This document shows, one piece after another, positions 25,901 through 37,048 of a stretch of 64,000 bases of DNA; position 1 is the stretch's first letter, and every line of letters starts with the position of its first letter. The stretch is from the NCBI GenBank assembly GCA_000708835.1, contig DF237200.1:1-64000 (forward strand), given 5' to 3'. The position numbers were made by a program, and so were the translations under genes. The notes beneath the pieces were generated by a model. That model was not told where the DNA came from. It ran no database searches and worked only from the letters and a program-made list of their open reading frames with translations. The stretch is from Klebsormidium nitens. Lineage: Eukaryota > Streptophyta > Klebsormidiophyceae > Klebsormidiales > Klebsormidiaceae.

Positions 25901-28325
25901 CCTTAACCAGGCTTTTAATTGAGTCCGTTCTCCTGCTGTATCATTTCATCGCTGACGCTTCCCTTTTGCGCCTTCGCAGGTGCAAATGCGGCTCGGCCTT
26001 TTCGAGGGTCCGGGCAGCGGCCCCTGGGGCCGCCTCGGACCTGCTGACGTGGCAACCCTCGCGCACTCTCAACTGGCCCTCGAGGCCGCTCGCCAGGGGA
26101 TTGTTCTACTCGTCAACAAAAATGGAACGCTGCCGCTAGGCGGGGAGGCCGCGAGCGTGGCATTGATCGGGCCTCACATCGATGCTGGGGAGGCTATGCT
26201 GGTGCGGCACTAGTAACTACCTTTCTTCTTTTCTCATTCTTGGCGTAAGCTTAGGCTTGATCTTTTGGGCAAGAGACATTTTCTGTTGACGAAACCTTCT
26301 TGCTTGTTGTCGATACAGCGTGAATTTGTAAGTTAAAGTTGCCAACTGAGTTTGCTTCCGACAGGGTCTTGATCGCTCGCTATCCTTTACCGACCGCCAC
26401 CTTACACGCAACGGGTTGTTGGCCGCATTCTTCTCGGAATCGATATTGTGCTCCATTTTGGTTTTCTTCCAGAATGCCTGCCTTTTTCGCAGAAACGTAA
26501 TTTTGGTCCAGCCTCCGAGTTTCACCCAAAGCTAGATCGATATGATCTCGCTTATAGCGTATTGCCCCACCTTACTGCTATGCTATTCACCCGCAGGGCA
26601 ACTACTTCGGTCCGGCCTGCCACGTCACCTCCCCCCTCGCCGCCCTCCGCTCCTCGGGCCTCCGTGTCCTGCCCTCCCCCGGCTGCAAGGACGTATCCTG
26701 TGCCGACACGTCTATCTTTCCGGACGCCATACGGACCGCCTCCGCCGCTGACGTGGTCCTCCTCTTCGTCGGTCTCGACCAGACCCAGGAGAGGGAAGGG
26801 AAGGACCGGGTGACCCTGACCCTCCCGGGGGAACAAACCGAGCTGATCAAGCGGGTGGCGGCGGCTGCAAAGCGCCCGGTAATTGTGGTGATTTTGTCAG
26901 GGGGCCCGGTGGATATTAAGGAAGCGGTCGGGGATGCGAACGTGGGGGCGATTCTGTGGGCGGGGTACCCGGGACAGGCGGGCGGGAAGGCGATTGCGGA
27001 CGTGTTGCTTGGGCGCTACAACCCGAGTAAGTCTCCTATGATTTATGTCTGACCAGCTTTTACGAGGTGCTTTACACCTAGAACGATTGACGCTTCGTAA
27101 AAGGCGTGGTACGCCCGAACACGGTATAAGAAGCGTCGCAAAATGCGGGAGGGACCCGGAAGGAGACGAAGCCGCTCTCATGGGTGCGGATTTGACACCG
27201 TGTTCAATCCTGTTAGTATAGCTACTGCTCACATATTTGGTTTTGAGCGAACTCCGAGTCCCGTGCCTAACAACTGGGCTGATCCAGGTAGTGTTCTGAG
27301 ACCGTCAATCGCCAGGCGGGCGTCAGAACTCTGAATACGAACTGCCAGGAAAGGCTCCATCTGTCTTTCAATCTGGGCTCGTGATATAAGCTCACGATCG
27401 GCATCCGACGTCAAGCACGGAGACACTCTCTTTTGAAGAAGTCGACCTAATTCGAAAACTGATACCTTGGATGTTCCGCTTCACAGGTGGGCGGTTGCCT
27501 GTCACGTGGTACCCCCAAGCATTTGTAGAGTCGGTGCCCATGACGGACATGAGAATGAGACCCGACCCGGAGCGAGGCTACCCTGGCCGCAGCTACCGGT
27601 TCTACACGCCGCTTAGGCCAGACTTGGCGCCCATCTTTGAGTTTGGCCACGGCCTCAGTTACAGTCGCTTTGAGTATCCCGACTTGACTGCTCCCGAGAG
27701 CTGGAGCGGAAACGGTGTCTCTCGTGGGGAACCGAGCGACAAGCGGGGTTCGCGAAGGGAGATGGAAGCGCAATCTAGTCGATCTGGCCTCATGCCGAGG
27801 GGCTTAGACACGTGGAAGGGTTCGCTTGATTATGAGCTAAATGTGGCCAGCAGAGATAAGCGTGGGGCCGATGCACTTTCTGCTTCCCTTCGCGAGAGAG
27901 CAACGAAGCTGCTAAGACACCTAGCGTCTGGCTTCACAAAGATATCGTCGAGAGTCAGGGCCGCGCAACTGTACATAACACAAGGGGCCGACAGTCAGCA
28001 TGACCGCGAGTTGCATCAGCGTGCAAGTTTAAAAATTAAGGTTTCCGTCACTGTTCAGAATACGGGTTCCTGCACAGGTCAAGAAACGGTTTTGTTGTTT
28101 GTTTCTCCTCCCGAGCAGGCGGTTCGGGAGGATGGCGCGGCTTTAAAGAGTCTGATAGCGTTCGATAAAGTAGAGCTTGCGCCCGGTGAGAGAAGAAACT
28201 TCGCTTTCACCATACTGGTCGCGGACTTGAGGATAGTCGATAGGAATGGAGAGAGGCGGCTTTGGCTTGGTAAATACGTGTTCAAAGTAGGAGCTCTGCA
28301 AGCGGGAACCTATATCGGCGTTTAG
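22920..28325 (+). CDS. GH3 beta-D-xylosidase, secreted (7 exons)
   Basis: Plant-type beta-xylosidase of glycoside hydrolase family 3, expected to release xylose from xylan-type oligosaccharides in the cell wall. Exons: 22920-23438, 23811-24290, 24764-24933, 25290-25497, 25980-26201, 26597-27026, 27487-28325. They total 2868 nt (955 residues), all phases fit, and introns are GT-AG. A signal peptide covers about residues 1-33. Blocks: [68 protein letters not shown], and [11 protein letters not shown] with the expected nucleophile Asp at about 395. Then come [19 protein letters not shown] and a C-terminal fibronectin-III-like domain ([20 protein letters not shown]). The start is preceded two codons upstream by an in-frame TAA. 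At 955 residues it exceeds the usual 750-800, owing to a charged insert (about residues 233-300) and a linker before the FnIII-like domain. Either insert could hide an unrecognised in-frame intron. Confidence 0.94.
25431..25735 (+). repeat. Degenerate copies of xylosidase exon 4 3' end in intron 4
   Basis: The 3' end of exon 4 with its donor (25431-25515) recurs downstream in the following intron. The block tcgactattgacagagctg occurs at 25462 and again at 25545, and ctggtgcggaac occurs after each. The block tcaggcggtcgccc, followed by caagctggcgg, occurs at 25431 and again at 25681. The offsets are about 83 and 250 bases, consistent with three units of about 83 bases, the middle one largely decayed. 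Confidence 0.8.
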
Positions 28326-29871
28326 ACAATTTTGTAGAGCGGATCCAAAGGTCTCAGAAACTCTCCTTTTGTACACCAGCGCAGAGTGAGACTTCATGTA
28401 TATACTATGATAAAGGTAGACCGTCCACTTTCAATTTTGCGAGCTGGCTTGTTGCAGGTACGTTACGCTTGTTGAAACTTCAACAAACATATATGTGTTT
28501 CATGAACTGGAAAAGGTGGGATTGGTCTGAAAGGCTGTTTGTATACGTGCCTTGTCATAGAGAACCCTCAGAGAACCATGCGACCTTGCACCGGTGTCAG
28601 CATGGCGTTTTGGTCGCGGATCGATCTGGACCAGGTTCTGTACTGACGAGATAATTTGCAATCATCACGTCAGTACCATGGGCGGGCTCGTTGCCGGGCG
28701 AATCTACACGTAGGCCAGATAACGGTCAGTGACTGTGCCAATAGTGACTTAGGTCACCTTACAATCAATCACGTGCGCATATACCATGCATGGGGCGCGG
28801 TCGATCAGATCATATGACTATATAACAGTATAATAGCGCCGTGCGGGCCAGGGCCCACGCGTACGGCCGATGCTGCCTGGCAGGCCTCTCCGGCCCGCCC
28901 GTGGGCCACTTGCTCTATAGCTGGCGCAGAACTACTCGCGCGCCGCGCGGACGGTCAGAATGCGCTGGGCCGTTGCGTCGTCATCCAGGAGTCCCTGCCG
29001 CGCATCGACTGCACGACCAGCGCCGCCTTTGAGTTAACTCTAGTTGTTCCGACGCGCGCTGTTTCAATTCGATGAGCAGGCTGTCCTTCACTCATGGGCA
29101 TGATGCACGCACGTCATGTCAGTATCAATGATCCATAGAAGCATGACGTGCTCATATTATCGTGGCGCGGCCGATTTCAGTCGTTTCAGAGTTGCGTCGA
29201 TCAGGCGTAGCATCTCACGTACATAACTGAAGTTTGCAGAACCAACGTTTCCGTTCATAGATCATGAAGGACGGTTCAAACATGAATCCGACCAGGAACC
29301 TAACATATCAACCATGCACATTTGCGGACTGCAAAAGCTATTTTTATCGTGCAAGACAAGTGCCCGGCCGCTGGGTACCGCTCAACATTCTGGCACGAAA
29401 TAGAATGACTTGTATCTGTTTTCTGATCGAGTACTTAACACGTTCTTCTACCCAGTTTCTACGCGTCCGAATCGGTGCACATGCGAAAGGACATGACACC
29501 TCTGAAAGCGCTGTGTTCTCTTCATACAGAGAGTTACGTCGTTGCTTTGTTTCTGACGCAAACAGACAAAAATACGTATACGACAACTTATTTGCAATCT
29601 ATGATTGGCTGAAATCATTTAAGTTTGGCGCAGATCTATGCAGCCAAGCAAAAGAGCCAAGTAGTCTGTATTGCTTTAGCTTTATAATTGTTCTTTAGAT
29701 ACAGGCTCATCCTGGGATTGCGGCGGCAGACGGAAGCTTCGTCCTTGATTACGAGTCGCCCCAAGTGATTACGAGGATTTTTCCCATTGCTTACCCTCAA
29801 TCAGACCAGAAAGTCTCACGCCTTAAGAAAATCAAGATCAGGTGTACATCCTTAGCTCGCGTATCTGTAGC
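28326..29871. other. Intergenic after beta-xylosidase
   Basis: No supportable gene. A GC-rich patch (about 28840-29030) lies in AT-rich DNA. A 144-codon plus-strand frame at 29264-29698 has no recognisable domain, no flanking splice logic and an unremarkable composition, so it is not called. The 3' end of the xylosidase transcript should lie in the first few hundred bases. Confidence 0.5.
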
Positions 29872-30533
29872 CTATTCCCCTCTGCTGCTTTTTGCGAGAT
29901 CGGTACGCTTCGTGGTCTCTTTCCGCTCTTCCGCCCCCTTTCCTTTTCCGCCCGCGCCTCCTCGCCACTTCTTCTGCCGCTTCGCATGCACTGGGCTCAT
30001 GAGGTGCAGCCGCAAGTTGTCAAAGAAACGGCTCTGGCACTTCGACCCACTCAATCCGACTATGCGTCCGCAGGGCTTGCACCGGACGCCCAGTAAGTCC
30101 GTGTCCGCATGCGGCACCAGCTCGAAAGCGTCGCGATTGACCCCCTCTCCTAACGCTTTTAGGAACTTATCGAGCTCACTTGATAGAAAGCGGAGGTCAG
30201 CATCGCTTCTCAATTTATCCCCTGCTTTCTTGTAAGCTTCCTGTCTTTCGAGTCTGAACGTATCCGCAATGGGCAGCTCTTGTCCATCTGTTGCGGGCCT
30301 TTCTCGGCCTTCCAATTGCAGGGGGGCTACTTCAGCTGGTCCTTCTAGTGCTCAGAAACTCTGCTCTTTCTTTCTGCCTTCCCGGCTGAAAAATGCAGCG
30401 CTTCCGGGGGGGCGTGGAAGTTGACCGTATGGCCGCAGAGGCAGCGCAGCATGTCCTCCGGCGCCTTCACAAAGAACAGGCAGCGGCACGCGTCGCGGGT
30501 TCGCGCGGCCGCGGCGTTGCATCTCCCGGCCAT
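29872..30533 (-). pseudogene. Frameshifted copy of the small two-zinc-motif protein
   Basis: Paralogue of the intact plus-strand gene at 36455-37048. The first frame runs from an ATG at 30533 to a stop at 30345. It carries the N-terminal Cys/His motif: MAGRCNAAAARTRDACRC, then RCLCGHTVNFH. The second part continues in a different frame, open from about 30349 to the stop at 29872. It carries the C-terminal motif RCKPCGRIVGLSGSK, ending with a His-x5-His pair (HLMSPVHAKR). No plausible GT-AG intron joins the two parts, because the gap is only a few bases. I therefore read it as an indel-disrupted copy, though a sequencing error or two separate proteins cannot be excluded. Divergence from the intact copy is high, so the duplication is old. 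Confidence 0.65.
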
Positions 30534-31282
30534 GCTGCCGTCAGCTGCGGCGCGCGCACCTCACGTGTCACTAGACACAGCGCTTTCGCCCCGGTTAGCT
30601 GCTTCTTGCAATTGTACATGTAGGTTGAGCCCGTGATCCAGCAGCAGCTCGTCAAGTTGTCGTAGCAAACGCAAGTCTGCTGGTGACCTGCCTTCCGCTG
30701 TTCCTGCAGGCGCTATGAGTTTCTCGTGCAATCTACATGAAATCTTTCCGGAGACGAAGTGAGCAATATTCGCTGTTTCTCAAGCATGCACCACTGGCCC
30801 CGCACGAACGTCGTGACTCAGCGCGGAGGCCCGGCCAAGCCTCTGCCCGTGGCATACGCCGCACGGCCGCGGGCTCGCCGCGACTTTCTCAATGGCAACT
30901 TGGCTTCAAGTTGCGAGCACGAGGCCGCGTCGCGTGCTCTTTGTGAGAAAGTCGCGATTTCGCGCGTCTGCAGGCGCTTGGGTGACGTGCCCATTCTCTA
31001 ACTACAAAGAAGGCTGTGCTTGAATCGGAGACGCTGCTGGGAAGGAGAGATCTGTATAGTTGCTTAGTCATCGACCTCGCGTGCGTCTCCCGCGTGAGGG
31101 GGGCTGTCACCGAGGTCCGAGGATTCCTGATTTCAGCAGGCAGTCGAATTCTTCTGTTCTCACTATCCAAACTAGAGACGCATTCGTGCTTCGACTCCTC
31201 AGAATTGGAAGGGCGCTTCGGCAGGCGATCTTCTCTACCAGCAGAGAGTACGCTTCAGCTGCCAACGTCAATCTGCTGAAGA
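30534..31282. other. Intergenic upstream of phosphatase
   Basis: The 749 bases between two outward-facing starts (zinc-motif copy and phosphatase) contain no credible gene. Its notable content is a three-armed perfect inverted-repeat structure at 30879-30956, listed separately. Confidence 0.5.
30879..30956. other. Three-armed perfect inverted repeat
   Basis: An outer stem pairs cgcgactttctca (30879-30891) with tgagaaagtcgcg (30944-30956). It encloses two complete hairpins. One is gcaacttg / caagttgc (30895-30902 with 30907-30914, 4-base loop). The other is gagcacg / cgtgctc (30915-30921 with 30933-30939). All three stems are perfect, and the two inner hairpins abut with no spacer, which gives a three-way-junction or cruciform fold. 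It matches no tRNA or snRNA I know, and no target-site duplication is evident. Confidence 0.75.
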
Positions 31283-32356
31283 ATGGCGGTCAAAGTGTTG
31301 CCGCATCTGATTGTTAACCATTCGAGAGGCCAAAAAGGTGACACCACTGACGGCAAAGAGCCAGCTGATGTTGGGAGCTGGGAGTCGGTTTGCTCACGCT
31401 TGTTCCTCAGAGAAGATTTTGCGGTCAATGAGTATGACCAGGCACTCGGAGAGCTGGACTGTGACCAGCCACTGGAAGCGATGCTGAGCTTTGAAGCAAA
31501 CGAAGAAGCTGAGGCTCGCGAACCAAAAGGAGTTCCTGTCGAAGAGACTGGGACGGTGCCCTGGCCAGAGGAGCACGTGGCGTGCCGGTATTGCTTGCAG
31601 GCGATGGCTGGAAACCCGAGATACGACCTTGCGAATTTGGGAGAGGGTTTGTTTTTGGGTTCCAGAGAGCCAGCTTGCTGTCCCTTTTATCTGAAGAAAA
31701 TGGGAATCACGCATGTTGTGAGAGTGATGAACACACCTCCAGAGAAGTTCTCCGGGTTTCAGTAATTGACTCTCTCCGTAGACGATTGCGTTGTAGAAGC
31801 GGGGAATCTAGCAGCTCAATGGGAGGCGGCTTTTAGATCGATTCGGCGAGCGACAAAGCAGGCCAACGGCAAGGTGCTTGTTCACTGCCGTATGGGAATC
31901 TCCAGAAGTGCTACAGTCTGCATCGCGTATCTGATGAAGGAGAGGGGCTACTGCTTGGAAGACGCCTGCTTATACGTGCTGAATGTCCGGCCCTTCATTC
32001 ATCCGAACGATGGCTTCCAGGCGCTGCTTCGAAAGTTTGAACAAACACTGACCTCCGAGAAGCGAGTCCAGGGGCCGAGGGACGCATCCAAGCGTAAAAT
32101 TTCCTTTCAAGTTGCTTCAGCTCGCCATATGACGTCAGCCAAAAGGGTCGTTTCAGCTCGAAATTTAGTAGTATCTTCAAGTCTAACGTCAGCTGGCCAT
32201 AAGATATTGATAATCAAGATGCAGAACGGTGAATTGAAGCCCGCGGGGATGGGGACTGTGAAAGGTGTTGCTCCGATACCCGGCTTCGACAGCAAGGCAG
32301 ACATTCTCAAATCCCAAGGCCTGGTCGTCCGTAGAGTTCGTTTTGGGTCTTTGTGA
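31283..32356 (+). pseudogene. Dual-specificity phosphatase with in-frame stop
   Basis: Frame of 358 codons, interrupted by a TAA at 31763-31765 and ending at 32356. The catalytic signature HCRMGISRSATV (Cys at about codon 202) fits HCxxGxxRS of dual-specificity protein phosphatases. The general-acid segment LSVDD follows the TAA by only a few codons. Upstream, LGEGLFLGSREPACCPFYLK and ITHVVRVMNTPPE match the start of the fold. The stop sits where family members usually carry an aromatic residue, between KFSGFQ and LTLSVDD, and both sides are in the same frame. Possible explanations are a recent nonsense mutation, a sequencing error, or readthrough. A very short intron seems unlikely. The ATG follows an in-frame TGA two codons upstream. 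The C terminus has a Ser/Ala-rich repetitive stretch (SARHMTSAKRVVSARN). A PTP fold lacking the catalytic half would be inactive. Confidence 0.75.
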
Positions 32357-33044
32357 ATCAAAGGCGTTATTAAGGTTGCTCAAATCATTTGGCTTTTTGC
32401 TCTCGACGATCCATCAATCATGCCACGATACGCATGCGCTCGTCAGCTGTCTGCATGAACCTTTCGTTCTGCAGGACGCCGACTGCAGACCGTTGTTGAA
32501 GCGCTTGAAATGATTCATTTGGCTGCCAATTGGCTCACATGCGGACACGATCGTACCGAATAAACAAGAGCAATCTTCCCTGATGCTCATTGTCGATGGT
32601 TCGGCGCTGCATATCTCCGGCCACACTGTATGCTTCCTCAAAGCGCACGAGCTTCAAATGAAAAACTTTCTGAAGCTTTAGCAAGACACTCACAAGGAAG
32701 GTGCCCCAATGTTATAATTGCGTCAAGGTATCAACACAGTCGATTTACAAAGTCTCACTTACATGCTATATATGTGTAGATGAACGTATGTAATCGTCTG
32801 TGCACAGATGATTCCATCAGACGAACACTGCACGATACTAGCCATGCTGCATCCGTTTCGCTCTTTGAATTTCAGTTGTCGTCAAGAAGAATATGACGCA
32901 TCGCCCCTGAGATAGATGTAGGCACGCATCTGAAGTTTGAAAACCTTTTCTCTCACGCAAAGGTTATTTTCGATGTTGCGACCATGAAACGTGCTGAGTA
33001 AGCGGGTTCTTCGTCTCCTTCTCTTCCGGAAACCCCCTGTTGTA
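32357..33044. other. Intergenic between convergent genes
   Basis: The 688 bases between the phosphatase stop and the MYND-gene stop are AT-leaning with no credible frame. They should contain both 3' ends. Confidence 0.55.
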
Positions 33045-36000
33045 CTACAAGCTGACGTCCTTCATGTTTGCCGTTATCGTCTCGGCAAGCTTCTCCCTGA
33101 CCTCTTTGTTGTGTTGTTTGACCACGTTTCTCGCTTCCTTGTCACCTCTGGCAGACTTCGTAGTGTGGGGCGCATCTGCTGCTAGCTTCATCGCGTCGCA
33201 CTCGAACTTGTGGTCCTTCCGCCAGCCTATTCTTTGGCAATCTGGACAATCAAAATCACTCACTGAGGTTTGGATTGTGTTAGAAAACAGAACGAAGGCA
33301 CACTGAATGCCTTTTTCAGACGCACGATTGCTTCATGTCAGTGAAATAATTCGATGTTAGACATTTCGTCTGTCCAGCTGTATAGAAGCGCGTGTGGTAA
33401 GAATTTTGCATCTAAAAGTACCTTCATACCCTGCCACAGACAAATTAGAAGAGGTTGCATCTACCAACTTCGATAGTTATCCTTACCTTTGCAGCAGTAT
33501 TTCACATTCAGACATTTGCCGCACTTCAGAAGTTGGGGACTCTTCTTCCTGCACTGAAGACAGAGAAAGGCAGGTATCAAAGCAAGGCGGGGCGTCGTCA
33601 TTGAATACGAACGCCAGCGACTTGAATCAGGACGTACGTTCCAGATCTAGGCGTTGGCCAGTCAGTTCTGGAGATTCAGCAACGCCGAATAAAGTCCTGC
33701 TCTCCTGAAAGATTCCCCATCAGAAATTCTGTCCGATTGGGCTTCTTCCAGTCGCCTTACAGTAGGCCCAGGTTGCAGAGTCTCGTATGCTTTGCTTCCA
33801 CTTGCAAAAAGTTGCCTGAATATCACCTGAATCTTGAATAAGTGCTTCCTGCAAACGGGGGCAACTAGCTGTCTGCAAGTTCGGATCCAGAGAACGGCTA
33901 TTCAGATTCTCACGTTCCAGCAGTGGTCCGCAAGGAACACCGACTCGTCCATCAGCTCGTAGATGAAGCCCCGGTTTATCGCCGTGTGCGGGTTCAACAG
34001 CTCTGCCTCTGCTCTGGTCTTTGGGACGGGGTACATAGGCTTCCTGACCGGTCCCTCCCAAACGCGAAGCCCCAGCACGCCTCCGTAGACTGGATAAGGC
34101 TCGAGCTCAACCAGGCCCTCATCGTTCCGTAACTTCGTCACCTGGAAGTAGAACGGTAGACTCAGACCGAGCTTGAGATCCTCCAAAAGATACCCTTTCG
34201 CTTCAATAACTTGAAGCAGAAGAATCTGGATCCGAATCAACGATTCAAACCTGTCTTACTTTGCTTTTTACAAGATTCTATGATTAGAAACAAGACCTCT
34301 GGTCATTGAAAGTAAAGCCAGATGATAGAACTAACGACGGATCTTCATCAACTTCAGCACTTCAGGCTTTACTTCCGTTCCTCGTGTCAGTCCTTTACGG
34401 AACTCTGAATCCGTTCCTCTTGTCAGTCATCCCGTTTCTTTCACAAGCGCAACTCCGAACCCCCTTTCTGCTGGATACAAATGGCCGCCATTACATCCTT
34501 GCAGAACTAACCTCAATTATTCAGAGAGACTGTCTTGCCATTGACTTCTTGGGTCGTCTTCCAACGAAGAGGTCTGCAGCTCACCCAATCTAGATTGGGC
34601 CGAAAGGAAGCCAGAACAGGCAGACTGGAGACCAAAACAACTGGAAGCATCAACTACACGTCATGCAACTTTTCCTTCCTTTGTGAGAATTCTCTAGAAT
34701 GTAAAGAACACGTAGGAGATAGATGATTCATGGTTCTCTATCGATGAAGCTACTTCTACGATGGCCTGGTCAAGGAAAGGAAGAAAACAGTGACGATATC
34801 CTCACCCTGTACGGACGCGCCGAGACGAAACCAGAGCCTTCATGCGCCATCCTCTCTTTGTTTGAAGGAGATTCCAGCTGACCCGCTAGCCACCACATGC
34901 TTTTGACGCTCTCGCAGTTTCCAACGAACACTGTACCATTTAAGAAGGGGATGACAACAGTGCTTGTAGCAGCACATCCTAAGGCTCCTGCGAGGCACTC
35001 AATCACGCGCGGAAGAATGAGCCTTGGGAGCGCTTGCTGGTCCTTGAAAAGCATCCAAAGCACGACAGGTTCTCTCTCGTAGTCCTTGATGCAGAAAATT
35101 GTGTGTGGATTGCTGTCTATCTTCTCATATATCGCCTGCATAGCTCTTTTGTCACTTACACAAGCGCTTTCGCAATTCAGGGGCGAGGGAGTTGCCTTGT
35201 CAATGTTCTCAACAGCAACCTTGAACGCATCAGACTCAGAAAGCTTAAAGATCTGAAGAGCACCGTTCGAGATCCACATGTCGATTCCTTCTTCGACTTT
35301 CACCACCAGAGCTGTCATGAGCTCTCCGCTCCGAGTGCTAAAATTCCGCATGACAGAAGTCCGTTCCCACGACAGCAAGCTTCCTTGATGATCTGGCAGG
35401 TATGCCAAATCTCCCTTTTTTCTGTCTTGCTCTTCAATTAGGGTCTTGGTCTTTACCGCCAAGTAGAGTTTCTCTGGCACATCAAAGAAGCGGGGCCATT
35501 GACCAAAATCTGCGGTCTTGAGCATGAGTCTTAATTGTTGCGCGCATTCCTCCTCTGAGCTCAAAGGACCGTAACCAAGCTTCTTATGCAGATGAACAAG
35601 GTTCAAATACACAGGTCTTGAAAGGCCAGGGATGACTAATTTGTGTCCGTCGTAATGCTCCTCGGATTCTCGCACCGTACTAGCTGACCCGTTGAACTCC
35701 TTCAGGACTTCTTGAAATATCCCCTTGAACGCTTCAAAGCTGACTTTCTCTTCAAACACCCTTTTCGCGCCTTCAGGCGTCCTTGGATTGGACATCATGT
35801 GTTTCATGTCCATGTTTTCAACTCCTACTAGACCAAGCAACGATATCTGCTGCTCTGTGCAGCATGCTCAACTTAACTTGTCATCGCCTATTCTGGCTTG
35901 TGTGTCCAAGCAGTCAGTGCTCAGCTTCAAGCGATTTAATGAAGCACGGCCAAAGCCCTCTACGCTGGCCCTTACGCGCGCGTGCGCCAGGATCCGCCCT

Positions 36001-36059
36001 GCGTTCTTGCAGGGACTCTGCGCGCACCTCCCCTGCGCCACGATGAAGCGCTCTCTCAT
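33045..36059 (-). CDS. MYND-type zinc finger protein (5 exons)
   Basis: Minus-strand exons: 36059-35976, 35846-34806, 34141-33914, 33553-33487, 33262-33045. They total 1638 nt (545 residues), phases all fit, and introns are GT-AG. A C-terminal MYND finger (about residues 450-500) is split over exons 3-5. Its ligands appear as ADHCWNC, LLKCGKC, VKYCCK, then CPDCQRIGWRKDHKFEC. MYND fingers bind Pro-rich partner motifs. The large exon 2 encodes a roughly 350-residue globular domain that I cannot name with confidence. A stretch around RLILPRVIECLAGALG and a following VFVGNCES faintly recalls bacterial DUF1444-type proteins. Exon 1 (28 residues, with CAQSPC) was chosen by phase and a gtaagg donor and is the least certain. 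An alternative start is the Met at about 35811, within exon 2. Confidence 0.8.
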
Positions 36060-36454
36060 TGGGAGTCTCTTTTCTGCGCAGACTTAAAGTCTCTGAAATG
36101 TGATAACATCAGTCTTCGCGCGGAAGCTCCGCAGATTGTGAAATCAACTTCAAGTCCGTTAGGCTGCCCAAGGCTGAGAAGTCTTACTTAAGCATGTAGG
36201 GCTCAAAAGCATTCCGCAAACGGCGCAACGTAAAGCAGGTTACTCACGTTTACCCAGCTCGTGCATGCACCCTGGGATTCAAATCGCAAAAATGGTAAGA
36301 CAACTGCCTCACGCTCTCGCTCGAGTTGCTGACATAAGAGATTCATTCACAGGGCTGCTTTGCCTGAAGGCCACCTTGACGCTTGAGCAGCAGATCTCAT
36401 TAGGCTTAGCACATCTTAAAGCCAATATTCGCGCGCACTCCCTATCAGATCGAG
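36060..36454. other. Short divergent intergenic region
   Basis: The 395 bases between the MYND gene and the zinc-motif gene face outward on both sides and should hold both promoters. No clear TATA element or repeat is visible. Confidence 0.5.
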
Positions 36455-37048
36455 ATGGCGGGCCAATGCAACGCCGTGGAAGGAGAGACGCGGCAAGACT
36501 GCCGCTGCCTTCACTTTGTGGCGACGGATGAGGACGAAAAGCTCTGCCTCTGCAACCACACCGTCAACTACCACGCACTCCCGCCAGCAAGACAGGTCTT
36601 TTCTGCTCCTCAAAGAGAAGAGCAAAGAACCAGGTTTCCAGTCGAGGGTGGAGGCAGAAGAAGATCAGAGCCAGCACGTGCCCCAGCCAATGACGAAGCG
36701 CAGGCGGAACTAGAGGTGGGAGAATCGGCACAGGCCTCTCCTGACCCCGTCCTGTTGAGCAACTACAGCGCGTTCCTAGAGGAGCTGCAGGGGCCTGAGA
36801 AGACCGCAGACTTTGAGCTGGCACCGCACCCCCAGTATGGATACATGAGCGTCAAGTGCAAGCCCTGCGACCGGGTGCTGGGACTGAGCCGGTCTAAGTC
36901 GAAGAACCGCTTTCTCAGCAACATCCGCAGCCATCTGGTGAGCTCGGGGCACCTGAGGAGGATGGAGGGCCGGCCAGTGTTAGGCAGCGAGGCAGGCAGC
37001 GATGCAGGTGCGTGTCAGGATGTTACTCTGCCAGTCTCAGATGCATGA
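36455..37048 (+). CDS. Small protein with two Cys/His motifs
   Basis: Intronless 197-residue frame starting MAGQCNAVEGETRQDCRC. Two putative metal sites are visible. The N-terminal one is C5, C16, C18, C31, C33, H35 and H40, in the layout CRCxxF...CxCxHxxxxH. The C-terminal one (about residues 137-170) is KCKPCDRVLGLSRSK followed by a His pair (SHLVSSGHLRR), a C2H2-like arrangement with a long spacer. The middle (about residues 50-110) is charged and low complexity, and the tail is Ser/Gly/Ala-rich. I do not recognise the family, although the N-terminal layout recalls Cys/His motifs of FAM221-type proteins. It is the intact paralogue of the broken minus-strand copy at 29872-30533. The alignment of both motifs and the intervening FELxPH stretch supports real coding. 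Confidence 0.75.
   Translation: MAGQCNAVEGETRQDCRCLHFVATDEDEKLCLCNHTVNYHALPPARQVFSAPQREEQRTRFPVEGGGRRRSEPARAPANDEAQAELEVGESAQASPDPVLLSNYSAFLEELQGPEKTADFELAPHPQYGYMSVKCKPCDRVLGLSRSKSKNRFLSNIRSHLVSSGHLRRMEGRPVLGSEAGSDAGACQDVTLPVSDA

Noticed and set aside
29264-29698. 144-codon open frame on the plus strand
   Set aside because: No recognisable domain, no splice context, and composition like the surrounding intergenic DNA.
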